This document shows positions 1 to 7,330 of a DNA stretch of 34,378 nt, piece by piece. The translations under genes and the position numbers were made by a program. How positions within the stretch are numbered: position 1 is the stretch's first letter; each line of letters opens with the position of its first letter. The notes under the pieces are model-generated. The model searched no databases, was not told where the DNA came from, and worked only from the letters and a program-made list of their open reading frames with translations. The DNA is from Prevotella amnii DSM 23384 = JCM 14753 (GTDB lineage Bacteria > Bacteroidota > Bacteroidia > Bacteroidales > Bacteroidaceae): the NCBI RefSeq assembly GCF_000378745.1, contig NZ_KB905286.1, positions 1 through 34,378 of the forward strand. Direction: 5' to 3'.

Positions 1-538
1 GTGTCTGTACATTTGCGTGCATGAGTGCAAAGTAACAAAATAATTTTGATATGACTGTGTCCTACAAATCGGTTTTTGCCCCTCGTTACAATACCCTACA
101 CTTGATTATCAATCATTTATCAAATTAATACTACACAAAATATCCCGAAAATTTATGAAAAATAATTTTGCCGGTTAAACTTGGGTTAATAAGTTATAGT
201 AGTATGAATTATATATTAAAAAAGTAAGAGTTGTTATATAACTAAAGGTGGCTTATGTAGGAAAGGTTGTGCTATTTTAAAGTGTTAATATATATTGAAT
301 GGTACAAAAAAGAGGAACAGTCTTATACATGGGATAGCATGTATGCAGGTATGGAAGTATGTAAATATAAAAATTTGGTAAAGCTGTTGATGTAGGATTA
401 TTTTTATATTTATTAAATTAAAAAGTAATAGTCATATTTGCGAAAATAAAAGAATATGATTAATTTCGCAGTTTTAATTCCTTTAAAAGAGGATTCTTTA
501 TTATAGGATAAATAAGTTTTTAAAAATATAAAGGTTGT
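1..538. other. Intergenic region, no gene seen
   Basis: No convincing open reading frame is visible on either strand, and the sequence is AT-rich with frequent stops. It probably holds the leader of the ABC ATPase gene that starts at 539. The first 60 bases, read on the minus strand, contain TTACTTTG, a 7/8 match to the Bacteroidota -7 box, so a gene running leftwards out of the window could start here; this is weak. No permease or binding-protein gene precedes the ATPase within these 538 bases. Confidence 0.6.
433..440 (+). promoter_or_regulatory. Possible -7 promoter element for the ABC ATPase gene
   Basis: CATATTTG matches TAnnTTTG at 7 of 8 positions. No clear TTTG -33 element lies 19-21 bp upstream. 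It would give a leader of about 90 nt. Confidence 0.3.
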
Positions 539-1246
539 ATGCAATTTACTGTTTCACATCTTGATATAGGCTATCAAAGACATTATAATATAATATCTGA
601 TATTAATATTGAGATAAAGAGTGGCAAATTGACTTGCTTGATAGGTGCTAATGGAGTAGGTAAGTCTACCTTTTTAAAAACTCTTTCAGGCTTTTTGCCA
701 AAGCTAAAGGGTGATATTTTTATTAATAATATTAGTTTATCAGTATTGTCTTGTAAAGAATTAGCACATAAAATAAGTGTAGTACTTACCACAAAGCCAG
801 ATATTCAGAATGTAACAGTGGAAGAGGTGATAGGTATGGGCAGATCTCCTTATACAGGTTTTTGGGGGATATTATGTAAGGAAGATAAACAGGTAATAGA
901 AGATTCGATTAATAGAGTAGGTATAAACAGTTTAAAGGGCAGGTTGATAAATACTTTATCAGATGGAGAGATGCAAAAGGTAATGATAGCAAAAGCATTA
1001 GCACAGGAAACTCCTATTATTCTTTTAGATGAGCCTACTGCTTTTCTTGATTTTCCTTCAAAGGTAGATTGTTATAAGTTACTTATCAAATTAGCACATA
1101 AGTTAGATAAGATAATATTACTTTCTACTCATGATATTGATCTTGCCACACACTTTGCTGATATAATATTATATGTATCAAAGACAGGAATAAGAACTAT
1201 ATCAAGAAAGGAAACTCAAGATTATGTTAAGAACTTACTTGTTTAA
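539..1246 (+). CDS. ABC transporter ATP-binding protein, FecE/HmuV/BtuD type
   Basis: A 235-aa ATPase that would power import of a ferric siderophore, haem or cobalamin through a FecCD-type permease. All motifs are present: Walker A GANGVGKST at 36-44, signature LSDGE at 140-144, Walker B ILLDE at 161-165 and the switch histidine in STHD near 198. The length and the continuous N-terminal strand (TVSHLDIGY) fit a complete single-domain subunit. The usual partners, a permease and a periplasmic binding protein, are not next to it: 538 non-coding bases lie upstream and an unrelated lipoprotein follows. It may therefore work with a permease encoded elsewhere. The substrate cannot be told from sequence. 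Confidence 0.85.
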   Translation: MQFTVSHLDIGYQRHYNIISDINIEIKSGKLTCLIGANGVGKSTFLKTLSGFLPKLKGDIFINNISLSVLSCKELAHKISVVLTTKPDIQNVTVEEVIGMGRSPYTGFWGILCKEDKQVIEDSINRVGINSLKGRLINTLSDGEMQKVMIAKALAQETPIILLDEPTAFLDFPSKVDCYKLLIKLAHKLDKIILLSTHDIDLATHFADIILYVSKTGIRTISRKETQDYVKNLLV

Positions 1247-1310
1247 TGAAGAAAATAGACGTGCATTAAAATAAAAATAGATAGTAAAAAGAATAATAAA
1301 AACAAAGAAG

Positions 1311-1856
1311 ATGAAAAATAAAAGATTACAAATAGCCTTCATAATAGGTCTTATGCTGGTGTTGGTGAGTTGTGGTACAAAACAAAAAGTTATTACTACA
1401 AGTGTCAAGGATATACCCCATGATACAGTGGAGAGTGTACTTCCTATTAGTGATGTAATATCTGTAGCAGAAGCTGTAGAGATGTATGAAACGCCTAACC
1501 TCATACCTGTTATAACAAAGAAGTATGGATATAAGCTAAAGAAAGGGTATGAGGTATATCGTTTAGACAATTTTTCTAAGATGTATTATAAGAATTGTGT
1601 ACTTTCTAAACTACTTACCAAGACTGCTTATTCCGATTATCCTAAACCTTTAGCTAAAGGTGTGTCGAGTTATATAGCATTTAAAGATGGTGCTATGATT
1701 ATAGCTGTATTTAACCTACCTGCTTATAACAATCTTGTGGCACAAGTAAAAGCTAATGGTTTTGTGCTTGATATGCAAGGCAGTGAAGATATTTATAAGA
1801 AAGGTGAGCGTACTATAGCTTGCTATCAGGCAGGTAAAAGTATTAGAATACAATAA
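1311..1856 (+). CDS. Hypothetical lipoprotein
   Basis: A 181-aa protein of unknown function. The N-terminus is a clear lipoprotein signal: basic start, hydrophobic stretch to residue 20, then a lipobox ending at Cys21 (LVSC). The mature part is mixed alpha/beta, with a KKGYEVYRL segment near residue 80 and a Lys-rich surface. No catalytic motif is recognisable. It follows the ABC ATPase by 64 bp and precedes metG, which has its own promoter, so it could be the second gene of a two-gene unit. Whether it works with the ATPase is unknown. Confidence 0.7.
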   Translation: MKNKRLQIAFIIGLMLVLVSCGTKQKVITTSVKDIPHDTVESVLPISDVISVAEAVEMYETPNLIPVITKKYGYKLKKGYEVYRLDNFSKMYYKNCVLSKLLTKTAYSDYPKPLAKGVSSYIAFKDGAMIIAVFNLPAYNNLVAQVKANGFVLDMQGSEDIYKKGERTIACYQAGKSIRIQ

Positions 1857-1858
1857 GC

Positions 1859-1889
1859 TTTGCTATTTATTTAAATTGAAGTAACTTTG
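1859..1889 (+). promoter_or_regulatory. Promoter of metG
   Basis: TTTG at 1859-1862 is followed after 19 bp by TAACTTTG at 1882-1889, a textbook Bacteroidota -33/-7 pair. Transcription would start near 1896, leaving a leader of about 20 nt before the metG ATG. Confidence 0.75.
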
Positions 1890-1914
1890 CAATAGAAACA
1901 ATAGTAAACCATAT

Positions 1915-3978
1915 ATGGAAGAAAAGAAATTTAAACGTACCACTGTTACAGCCGCATTGCCTTATGCTAATGGTGGTGTTCATATCGGTCATCTTGCTGG
2001 TGTATATGTTCCTTCAGACATTTATGTGCGTTATCTTCGTCTTAAAAAGCAAGAAGTAATTTTTATAGGTGGATCTGATGAGCATGGAGTGCCTATTACT
2101 ATTCGTGCAAGAAAGGAAGGTATAACCCCTCAAGATGTGTGCGATAGATATCATAAGATGATAAAAGATTCATTTAATGAGTTTGGTATTTCGTTTGATG
2201 TATATAGCCGTACTACAAGCAATGTTCATAATAAGTTTGCAAGCGATTTCTTTAAAAAGCTTTATGAGGACGGTAAACTGATAGAAAAAGAAGGTGAGCA
2301 GCTATATGATGAAAGTGCAAAACAGTTTTTAGCTGATAGATATGTGATGGGCGAATGTCCACATTGTGGTAATCCTAATGCATATGGAGATCAGTGCGAG
2401 AAGTGTGGTTTGGATCTTAGTCCTTTGGAATTGAAGAATCCTCGTTCTACAATATCTGGCTCGAAGCCTGTGTTGAAGAATACAAAAAACTGGTATTTAC
2501 CACTAAATAATTATCAGGAGTGGCTCAAAGAATGGATATTAAAAGAGCATAAGGAGTGGCGTTCTAATGTATATGGTCAGTGTAAGAGTTGGCTGGATAT
2601 GGATTTGCAGCCACGTGCGATGACGCGCGACTTAGACTGGGGTATACCTGTGCCTGTAAAGGGAGCAGAGGGTAAGGTGCTCTACGTTTGGTTTGATGCC
2701 CCCATAGGTTATATTTCTAATACTAAAGAGCTGTGCGATAATGAGCCAGAACGATTTGGAAATTGGGAAAAGTGGTGGAAAGATCCAGAAACACGTTTGA
2801 TACATTTTATAGGAAAAGATAATATTGTGTTCCATTGCATAATTTTTCCTATAATGTTAAAGGCACATGGTGGATATATTTTACCAGATAACGTACCTGC
2901 TAATGAGTTTTTAAATCTTGAGAATGACAAAATATCTACCAGCAAAAATTGGGCTGTTTGGTTACATGAGTATTTAGTTGATTTCCCAGGTAAGCAAGAT
3001 GTTTTACGTTATGTATTAACAGCTAATGCACCAGAGACAAAGGATAATAACTTCACATGGAAGGATTTTCAGGAACGTAACAACTCGGAACTGGTGTCTA
3101 TTTATGGGAATTTCGTTAATCGTGCTTTACAATTAACCAAAAAGTATTGGAACGGTATAGTGCCTCCTTGTGGCGAATTAAAGGATATAGATAAGCAGAT
3201 AATAGCCGAATTTAAAGATGTAAAGGAAAAGGTAGAGGCTTCTTTAGACGCATTTAAGTTTCGTGAAGCACAAAAAGAGGCAATGAACTTAGCCCGAATA
3301 GGTAATCGTTATATAACAGAATGTGAGCCTTGGAAAGTGTGGAAGACCGATCCTAAGCGAGTGGAAACGGTATTGAATATTTCATTGCAATTGGTTGCTA
3401 ATCTAAGTATAGCCTTCGAACCTTTCCTGCCATTTAGTTCTGCAGAGCTACGTAAGCTTATTAATATGACAACATACGACTGGAGCGAGTTAGGTTCTAC
3501 CGATCTTCTTAAAGCAGGCCATCAGTTAGCAGAGCCGCATTTGCTCTTTGAAAAGATAGAAGATGATGTTATAGAGGCACAGCTTAAGAAGCTCGAAGCT
3601 ACAAAAAAGGCAAACGAAGAAGCTAATAGTAAGGCAGCACCAATTAAGGAAAGTGTTTTGTTTGATGAGTTTGAGAAACTTGATATCCGTGTAGGACACA
3701 TTGTTAATTGTGAGAAAGTAAAAAAGAGCAAGAAACTATTAAAGTTTAGCATTGATGACGGCTCTGGTACGGAACGTACTATTCTTAGTGGTATAGCAGC
3801 TTACTATGAGCCAGAACAGCTTATAGGTAAAGATGTTTTGTTTGTAGCTAACTTCCCTCCACGCAAGATGATGGGCATAGAGAGTCAGGGTATGATACTT
3901 TCTGCGGTCAATTTTGATGGTTCGCTTGCTGTAACTACTACACTTAGCAAGGTAAAACCAGGTAGCCAAGTGGGGTAA
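1915..3978 (+). CDS. metG: Methionyl-tRNA synthetase
   Basis: A 687-aa class I aminoacyl-tRNA synthetase that charges tRNA-Met in the cytoplasm. The HIGH motif is HIGH at 23-26. A CxxC...CxxC zinc knuckle spans about 148-165, and the KMSKS-like loop is KISTS at 339-343. An alpha-helical anticodon-binding domain covers about 400-550. After a Lys/Glu/Ala-rich linker, a C-terminal OB-fold tRNA-binding domain (EMAP/Trbp111-like, starting FEKLDIRVG near 583) is fused, as in long MetG forms. The length is normal for the family. It has its own promoter just upstream and a strong terminator just downstream, so it is a single-gene unit. Confidence 0.97.
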   Translation: MEEKKFKRTTVTAALPYANGGVHIGHLAGVYVPSDIYVRYLRLKKQEVIFIGGSDEHGVPITIRARKEGITPQDVCDRYHKMIKDSFNEFGISFDVYSRTTSNVHNKFASDFFKKLYEDGKLIEKEGEQLYDESAKQFLADRYVMGECPHCGNPNAYGDQCEKCGLDLSPLELKNPRSTISGSKPVLKNTKNWYLPLNNYQEWLKEWILKEHKEWRSNVYGQCKSWLDMDLQPRAMTRDLDWGIPVPVKGAEGKVLYVWFDAPIGYISNTKELCDNEPERFGNWEKWWKDPETRLIHFIGKDNIVFHCIIFPIMLKAHGGYILPDNVPANEFLNLENDKISTSKNWAVWLHEYLVDFPGKQDVLRYVLTANAPETKDNNFTWKDFQERNNSELVSIYGNFVNRALQLTKKYWNGIVPPCGELKDIDKQIIAEFKDVKEKVEASLDAFKFREAQKEAMNLARIGNRYITECEPWKVWKTDPKRVETVLNISLQLVANLSIAFEPFLPFSSAELRKLINMTTYDWSELGSTDLLKAGHQLAEPHLLFEKIEDDVIEAQLKKLEATKKANEEANSKAAPIKESVLFDEFEKLDIRVGHIVNCEKVKKSKKLLKFSIDDGSGTERTILSGIAAYYEPEQLIGKDVLFVANFPPRKMMGIESQGMILSAVNFDGSLAVTTTLSKVKPGSQVG

Positions 3979-4004
3979 TTGTAACATTGTATGTTTTAAT
4001 ATAG

Positions 4005-4046
4005 ATATGGCGCACCTAATAGATAAGGTGCGTCATATTTTATTTT
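4005..4046 (+). terminator. Rho-independent terminator after metG
   Basis: A 13-bp stem pairs 4005-4017 with 4026-4038, with one G-T wobble (ATATGGCGCACCT against AGGTGCGTCATAT). An 8-nt loop separates the arms and a T-rich tail follows. It lies 27 nt after the metG stop. Confidence 0.85.
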
Positions 4047-4065
4047 GAGATTTATTATTTGTTTG

Positions 4066-4104
4066 ATAATTTAATGTGAATTAGTCGAGCTTACATTAAA
4101 TTAT
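4066..4104. promoter_or_regulatory. Perfect 12-bp inverted repeat, candidate operator
   Basis: ATAATTTAATGT (4066-4077) and its exact reverse complement ACATTAAATTAT (4093-4104) are separated by 15 bp. There is no T-tail, so it is unlikely to be a terminator. It sits between the metG terminator and the promoter of the ThiD-like/AraC gene. The right arm lies within GCTTACATT (4089-4097), which recurs at 5199-5207 just before pdxS. It may be a binding site for the fusion regulator (inference). Confidence 0.5.
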
Positions 4105-4166
4105 GGGGTTATAGATATGAATGTTTAGTAAAACTTTAGTTTTTTTTGTCAGTTTACAAACGTTAC

Positions 4167-4197
4167 TTGCACATATAAAATATTTATTTTTACTTTG
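4167..4197 (+). promoter_or_regulatory. Promoter of the ThiD-like/AraC fusion gene
   Basis: TTG at 4167-4169 and TTACTTTG at 4190-4197 (7/8 to TAnnTTTG) are separated by 20 bp. The leader would be about 20 nt. Confidence 0.5.
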
Positions 4198-4224
4198 TAA
4201 GTATAGTAAAAGAGCTTAATATAT

Positions 4225-5175
4225 ATGGCTATTATATTATCCATAACAGGATCTGATGGTACTGGTGGTTCAGGTATTCAGGCAGATATAAAAACTATAT
4301 CGTCCTTAGGAGGCCGTGCTGTATCTGCTATTACTTCTATAACTATGCAGAACACTTTAGGTATTCAGTCGGTGTACGACTTGCCTGCAGCTGCTGTTCG
4401 TGGACAAATAGAGGCAATTATCAATGATGTACAACCAGATACGATGCGTATAGGGTTGGTTCGTAATGCCGAAACCTTAGATGTCATTGTAGAAACGTTG
4501 CAGAAGTATCGTCCTAAATTTGTTGTTTATGACCCTGTTATAACAGCAAGTAATGGAGATGAATTATTATCAGATGATGTTGTAGCATTAATACGCTGCA
4601 AGTTGTTACCTTTATGCTCTATTGTAGTGTTAAGAGAACGAGATAAAGAAAAGTTTACTGAAAGGGATTTCTTTGAAGATACGCGTGTTATTGTGCTTGA
4701 TAATCCGCATGGTCATGGCTTTTCTAATGTTTTTTCATCGGCATTGGCAGTATATCTTAATACAGAAAAGTTAGTAAATAATGCCATTGCTAAAGCTATG
4801 GACTATGCTAATACTTTTGTAAAACATGAAGTAAGCCTGATAGGACGCAGTGCGCAACTTTATAACGAGTTCTTAACAGCAGTACAGCAGCATAATGCTA
4901 CTAATAGAGATGTTGCTTTTTATGCTGATTGCTTAAACGTTTCTCCCACTTATCTTTCGCAGGTAACTCATAAGGTGTCAGGTAAGAATCCTAAGAATAT
5001 AATAGATAAAGCTTTGACAGAAACTATTTCAAACAGGCTATTATCTACTATGCTTACTATACAAGAGGTAGCGTATAACTTTAAGTTTGGTTCGCAAGCA
5101 CAGTTTACAAAGTATTTTAAGAAGCAAACCGGACTTACACCAAGTGAGTTTAGAAGGAGAAATAGTAAGCGTTAA
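4225..5175 (+). CDS. ThiD/PdxK-like pseudokinase fused to AraC-type DNA-binding domain
   Basis: A 316-aa two-domain protein. Residues 1-200 follow the hydroxymethylpyrimidine/pyridoxal kinase (ThiD) fold: GSDGTGGSGIQADIK at 9-23, MQNT at 41-44 and DPVI at 103-106. The family's catalytic HGTGC motif reads HGHGF (162-166), so the anion-hole Cys is Phe, and the segment before it is roughly 25-30 residues shorter than in ThiD. Asp21 and Gln42, which match substrate-contacting residues of ThiD, are kept. Residues 229-311 form an AraC/XylS helix-turn-helix domain (LSQVTHKVSGKNPKNII, then FGSQAQFTKYFKKQTGLTPSEFR). I infer a vitamer-sensing regulator rather than an enzyme. It lies 78 bp before pdxS on the same strand, so B6 vitamers are the likeliest ligand; a thiamin-pyrimidine ligand is the alternative. 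Confidence 0.85.
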   Translation: MAIILSITGSDGTGGSGIQADIKTISSLGGRAVSAITSITMQNTLGIQSVYDLPAAAVRGQIEAIINDVQPDTMRIGLVRNAETLDVIVETLQKYRPKFVVYDPVITASNGDELLSDDVVALIRCKLLPLCSIVVLRERDKEKFTERDFFEDTRVIVLDNPHGHGFSNVFSSALAVYLNTEKLVNNAIAKAMDYANTFVKHEVSLIGRSAQLYNEFLTAVQQHNATNRDVAFYADCLNVSPTYLSQVTHKVSGKNPKNIIDKALTETISNRLLSTMLTIQEVAYNFKFGSQAQFTKYFKKQTGLTPSEFRRRNSKR

Positions 5176-5180
5176 TGCTT

Positions 5181-5209
5181 TTTGTGTGCTTTATTATCGC
5201 TTACATTTA
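5181..5209 (+). promoter_or_regulatory. Possible pdxST promoter
   Basis: TTTG at 5181-5184 and TACATTTA at 5202-5209 (7/8 to TAnnTTTG) are separated by 17 bp, slightly short. GCTTACATT (5199-5207), shared with the region upstream of the regulator gene, overlaps the -7 box; a protein bound there could control access of polymerase. Confidence 0.35.
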
Positions 5210-5253
5210 TACACTTTAGAAAGACAGAATAACAATTTAAAATATTTAATAAG

Positions 5254-6129
5254 ATGAGTAACGAAAGACAAACATTAAACCGCAATTTAGCACAAATGTT
5301 AAAAGGTGGTGTTATTATGGACGTAACAACTCCTGAACAAGCACGTATAGCAGAGGCCGCTGGTGCTTGTGCCGTAATGGCATTGGAACGTATACCTGCA
5401 GATATTCGTGCTGCTGGCGGTGTTAGCCGTATGAGCGATCCTAAAATGATTAAAGGTATACAAGAGGCAGTTACCATTCCGGTAATGGCAAAATGTCGTA
5501 TAGGTCATATAGCTGAAGCGCAAATTTTACAAGCTATAGAGATAGATTATATAGACGAAAGCGAAGTGCTTTCGCCAGCTGATAATGTTTACCATATAGA
5601 TAAGACGCAGTTTGATGTGCCTTTTGTTTGCGGTGCTCGTAATCTTAGTGAAGCTTTACGCCGAATACAAGAAGGAGCTACTATGATTCGTACTAAGGGT
5701 GAGCCGGGTACAGGAGATGTTGTGCAAGCAGTATCACATATGCGCTTGATGCAAGCAGAGATACGCCGCTTAGTAAGTATGTGTGGTGATGAGCTTTTTG
5801 AAGCCGCTAAACAGCTACAGGCGCCTTATGAATTGGTAAAGTGGGTTCATGAAAATGGTAAATTGCCTGTTGTCAATTTTGCTGCTGGTGGTGTGGCTAC
5901 ACCTGCCGATGCTGCTCTTATGATGCAGTTAGGTGCAGAGGGTGTGTTTGTAGGTTCTGGTATTTTTAAGAGTGGTAATCCTGAAAAACGTGCAGCAGCT
6001 ATAGTTAAAGCTGTTACTAATTATAACGATCCTAAGGTATTGGCAGAAATTTCGGAAGACTTAGGTGAAGCTATGGTTGGTATCAATGAGCAAGAAATAG
6101 AGGTAATCATGGCAGAACGTGGGCAATGA
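5254..6129 (+). CDS. pdxS: Pyridoxal 5'-phosphate synthase, synthase subunit PdxS
   Basis: A 291-aa (beta/alpha)8 subunit that builds pyridoxal 5'-phosphate from ribose 5-phosphate, glyceraldehyde 3-phosphate and ammonia in the deoxyxylulose-independent pathway. Key residues are present: Asp23 (GGVIMDV), the Schiff-base Lys80 in MAKCRIGH and the second Lys148 in [11 protein letters not shown]. The phosphate-binding [10 protein letters not shown] and FVGSGIF motifs near the C-terminus are intact. The length is normal. Its stop overlaps the pdxT start (ATGA), so the two are translationally coupled and supply a 1:1 complex that channels ammonia from PdxT. Confidence 0.97.
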   Translation: MSNERQTLNRNLAQMLKGGVIMDVTTPEQARIAEAAGACAVMALERIPADIRAAGGVSRMSDPKMIKGIQEAVTIPVMAKCRIGHIAEAQILQAIEIDYIDESEVLSPADNVYHIDKTQFDVPFVCGARNLSEALRRIQEGATMIRTKGEPGTGDVVQAVSHMRLMQAEIRRLVSMCGDELFEAAKQLQAPYELVKWVHENGKLPVVNFAAGGVATPADAALMMQLGAEGVFVGSGIFKSGNPEKRAAAIVKAVTNYNDPKVLAEISEDLGEAMVGINEQEIEVIMAERGQ

Positions 6130-6704
6130 GAGTAGCAATATTAGCACTTCAGGGAGCTTTTCTTGAGCATGAAGAGATGCTACAACGTTTAGGTGTAGAT
6201 TTTTTTGAAATACGTAAACTATCAGATTGGCAGCAATCTAAAGATGCTTTAATTATTCCGGGTGGAGAAAGCACTACTATAGGAAAACTTCTTGTCGACT
6301 TAGGTTTGCAAACTCCTATCCGAAAGTCGATAGAAGAAGGCTTACCTGTCTTTGGCACTTGTGCAGGATTAATCTTGTTAGCTAAAAACGTTGAAGGCGA
6401 TAGCGAAAATACGCACACACAGTCTCAGCTTGCTGTAATGGACATAACTGCCATGCGTAACGCTTATGGTCGTCAGTTGGGTAGTTTTTATACCATCGCA
6501 CCATTTGAGGGAATAGATAAAGATGTTCCTATGACTTTTATACGTGCTCCTTTTATAAAAAAGGTGGGCAGTAAAGTAAAGGTTCTTTCTGTAGTTAATG
6601 GTAATATAGTAGCTGCGCGTGAGCGCAATATGCTTGTTACTTCGTTTCACCCAGAGCTTAATAGCGACACACGAATACATCAATATTTTTTAGATATGAT
6701 ATAA
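6126..6704 (+). CDS. pdxT: Pyridoxal 5'-phosphate synthase, glutaminase subunit PdxT
   Basis: A 192-aa class I glutamine amidotransferase that hydrolyses glutamine and passes ammonia to PdxS. Seen are the oxyanion-hole GGEST at 46-50, the nucleophile Cys79 in FGTCAGLIL and the His-Pro-Glu of the triad in FHPEL near the C-terminus. The length fits the family. The start overlaps the pdxS stop by 4 nt. A hairpin terminator lies about 85 nt after its stop, closing the pdxS-pdxT unit. Confidence 0.96.
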   Translation: MRVAILALQGAFLEHEEMLQRLGVDFFEIRKLSDWQQSKDALIIPGGESTTIGKLLVDLGLQTPIRKSIEEGLPVFGTCAGLILLAKNVEGDSENTHTQSQLAVMDITAMRNAYGRQLGSFYTIAPFEGIDKDVPMTFIRAPFIKKVGSKVKVLSVVNGNIVAARERNMLVTSFHPELNSDTRIHQYFLDMI

Positions 6705-6789
6705 TACTGTATCGTATATGTAATGATAAAATGTATATACCGTTGTTTGATTTAATATAAATAATAGTATTTTACGTAGCAAACTATGA

Positions 6790-6838
6790 CCTGTTTCCTT
6801 GCAAAAGCTGATGCTTAGTGTGAGGAAATGGGTTTTTA
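6790..6838 (+). terminator. Terminator of pdxST
   Basis: A 10-bp stem pairs 6790-6799 with 6823-6832 (CCTGTTTCCT against AGGAAATGGG, two G-T wobbles). A short inner stem AAGC/GCTT lies at 6805-6816, and TTTTT follows directly. Confidence 0.65.
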
Positions 6839-6845
6839 TTTATAG

Positions 6846-6906
6846 AAAAATAAATTAAAAATAGACAAAAAATAAATTAAAAACATGCTAAAAATAACCT
6901 AATTTT
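6846..6906. repeat. A-tract array A: three 17-bp units, 22-bp period
   Basis: Units at 6846-6862 (AAAAATAAATTAAAAAT), 6868-6884 (AAAAATAAATTAAAAAC) and 6890-6906 (AAAAATAACCTAATTTT) are separated by 5-bp spacers AGACA and ATGCT. Unit 1 is the exact reverse complement of the middle unit of the array at 18248-18308. Unit 3 differs from that array's third unit by one base. The spacers are not conserved. A/T tracts fall about every helical turn, so the segment is probably intrinsically curved. Confidence 0.75.
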
Positions 6907-7142
6907 AATAATAATAGATATTGTTTTTAAGTTTAATATCTTATCTTATGCCGTTATAAACATTATTTTTAGTATGTAAGAAAGTGTTTTTTATAGTTGT
7001 TTTGTCTTATAATAAAAAGGCAAAGCAAGAAAAATAATCTTTAGATACCATTAAAAATGCTTATAGCAGTATTATGGAATAGTGTAAAAAAAAATAGTTT
7101 TAAAAATATAATATTTTTTTACTTCGTTTGGGTATAAATAAT

Positions 7143-7150
7143 TATCTTTG
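7143..7150 (+). promoter_or_regulatory. -7 promoter element of the N-glycan PUL
   Basis: TATCTTTG is a perfect match to TAnnTTTG. The nearest TTTG lies at 7127-7130, only 12 bp upstream, so the -33 element is poor, as expected for a promoter that needs an activator. It predicts a leader of about 170 nt. Confidence 0.45.
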
Positions 7151-7330
7151 CATCGAATTAGAAACATTATAATTAAAAACCTTTTTACCTAAATAAAAAG
7201 AATGTTACTTTATGGGATAAAGTGGTATGAGGCGTATATAGATATGTCTTGTTATTGCGGTTCCATTAATATATTTAAATTATACAATTTTACAAACGAT
7301 ATTTTATTAGTTTAATCCTAAAATAGTAGT

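Larger units (their letters stand above)
6705..7330. other. Intergenic region with terminator, A-tract array and PUL leader
   Basis: This 626-bp non-coding stretch holds, in order, the pdxST terminator (6790-6838), a three-unit 22-bp A-tract array (6846-6906), an AT-rich stretch and a -7 box at 7143-7150. About 170 nt of untranslated leader precedes susC. No ORF of note is present on either strand. Confidence 0.7.

Noticed and set aside
158..175. A partial match to the A-tract unit (AAAAATAATTTT) near the left edge
   Set aside because: Only one half fits, and no second unit lies 22 bp away on either side, so it is within chance for AT-rich DNA.
1235..1570. 111-codon minus-strand ORF overlapping the lipoprotein gene
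   Set aside because: It overlaps the plus-strand lipoprotein gene, which has a clear signal peptide and lipobox; the antisense product is hydrophobic from composition only.
4105..4224. A thiamin (TPP) riboswitch before the ThiD-like gene
   Set aside because: The conserved TPP riboswitch core (CTGAGA and its partner elements) is absent, and the predicted leader is only about 20 nt.
6846..6906. The 22-bp-phased repeats as a CRISPR array
   Set aside because: Units are 17 bp, only three per site, spacers are 5 bp, and no cas genes are present. Repeats are A/T tracts rather than a conserved CRISPR repeat.
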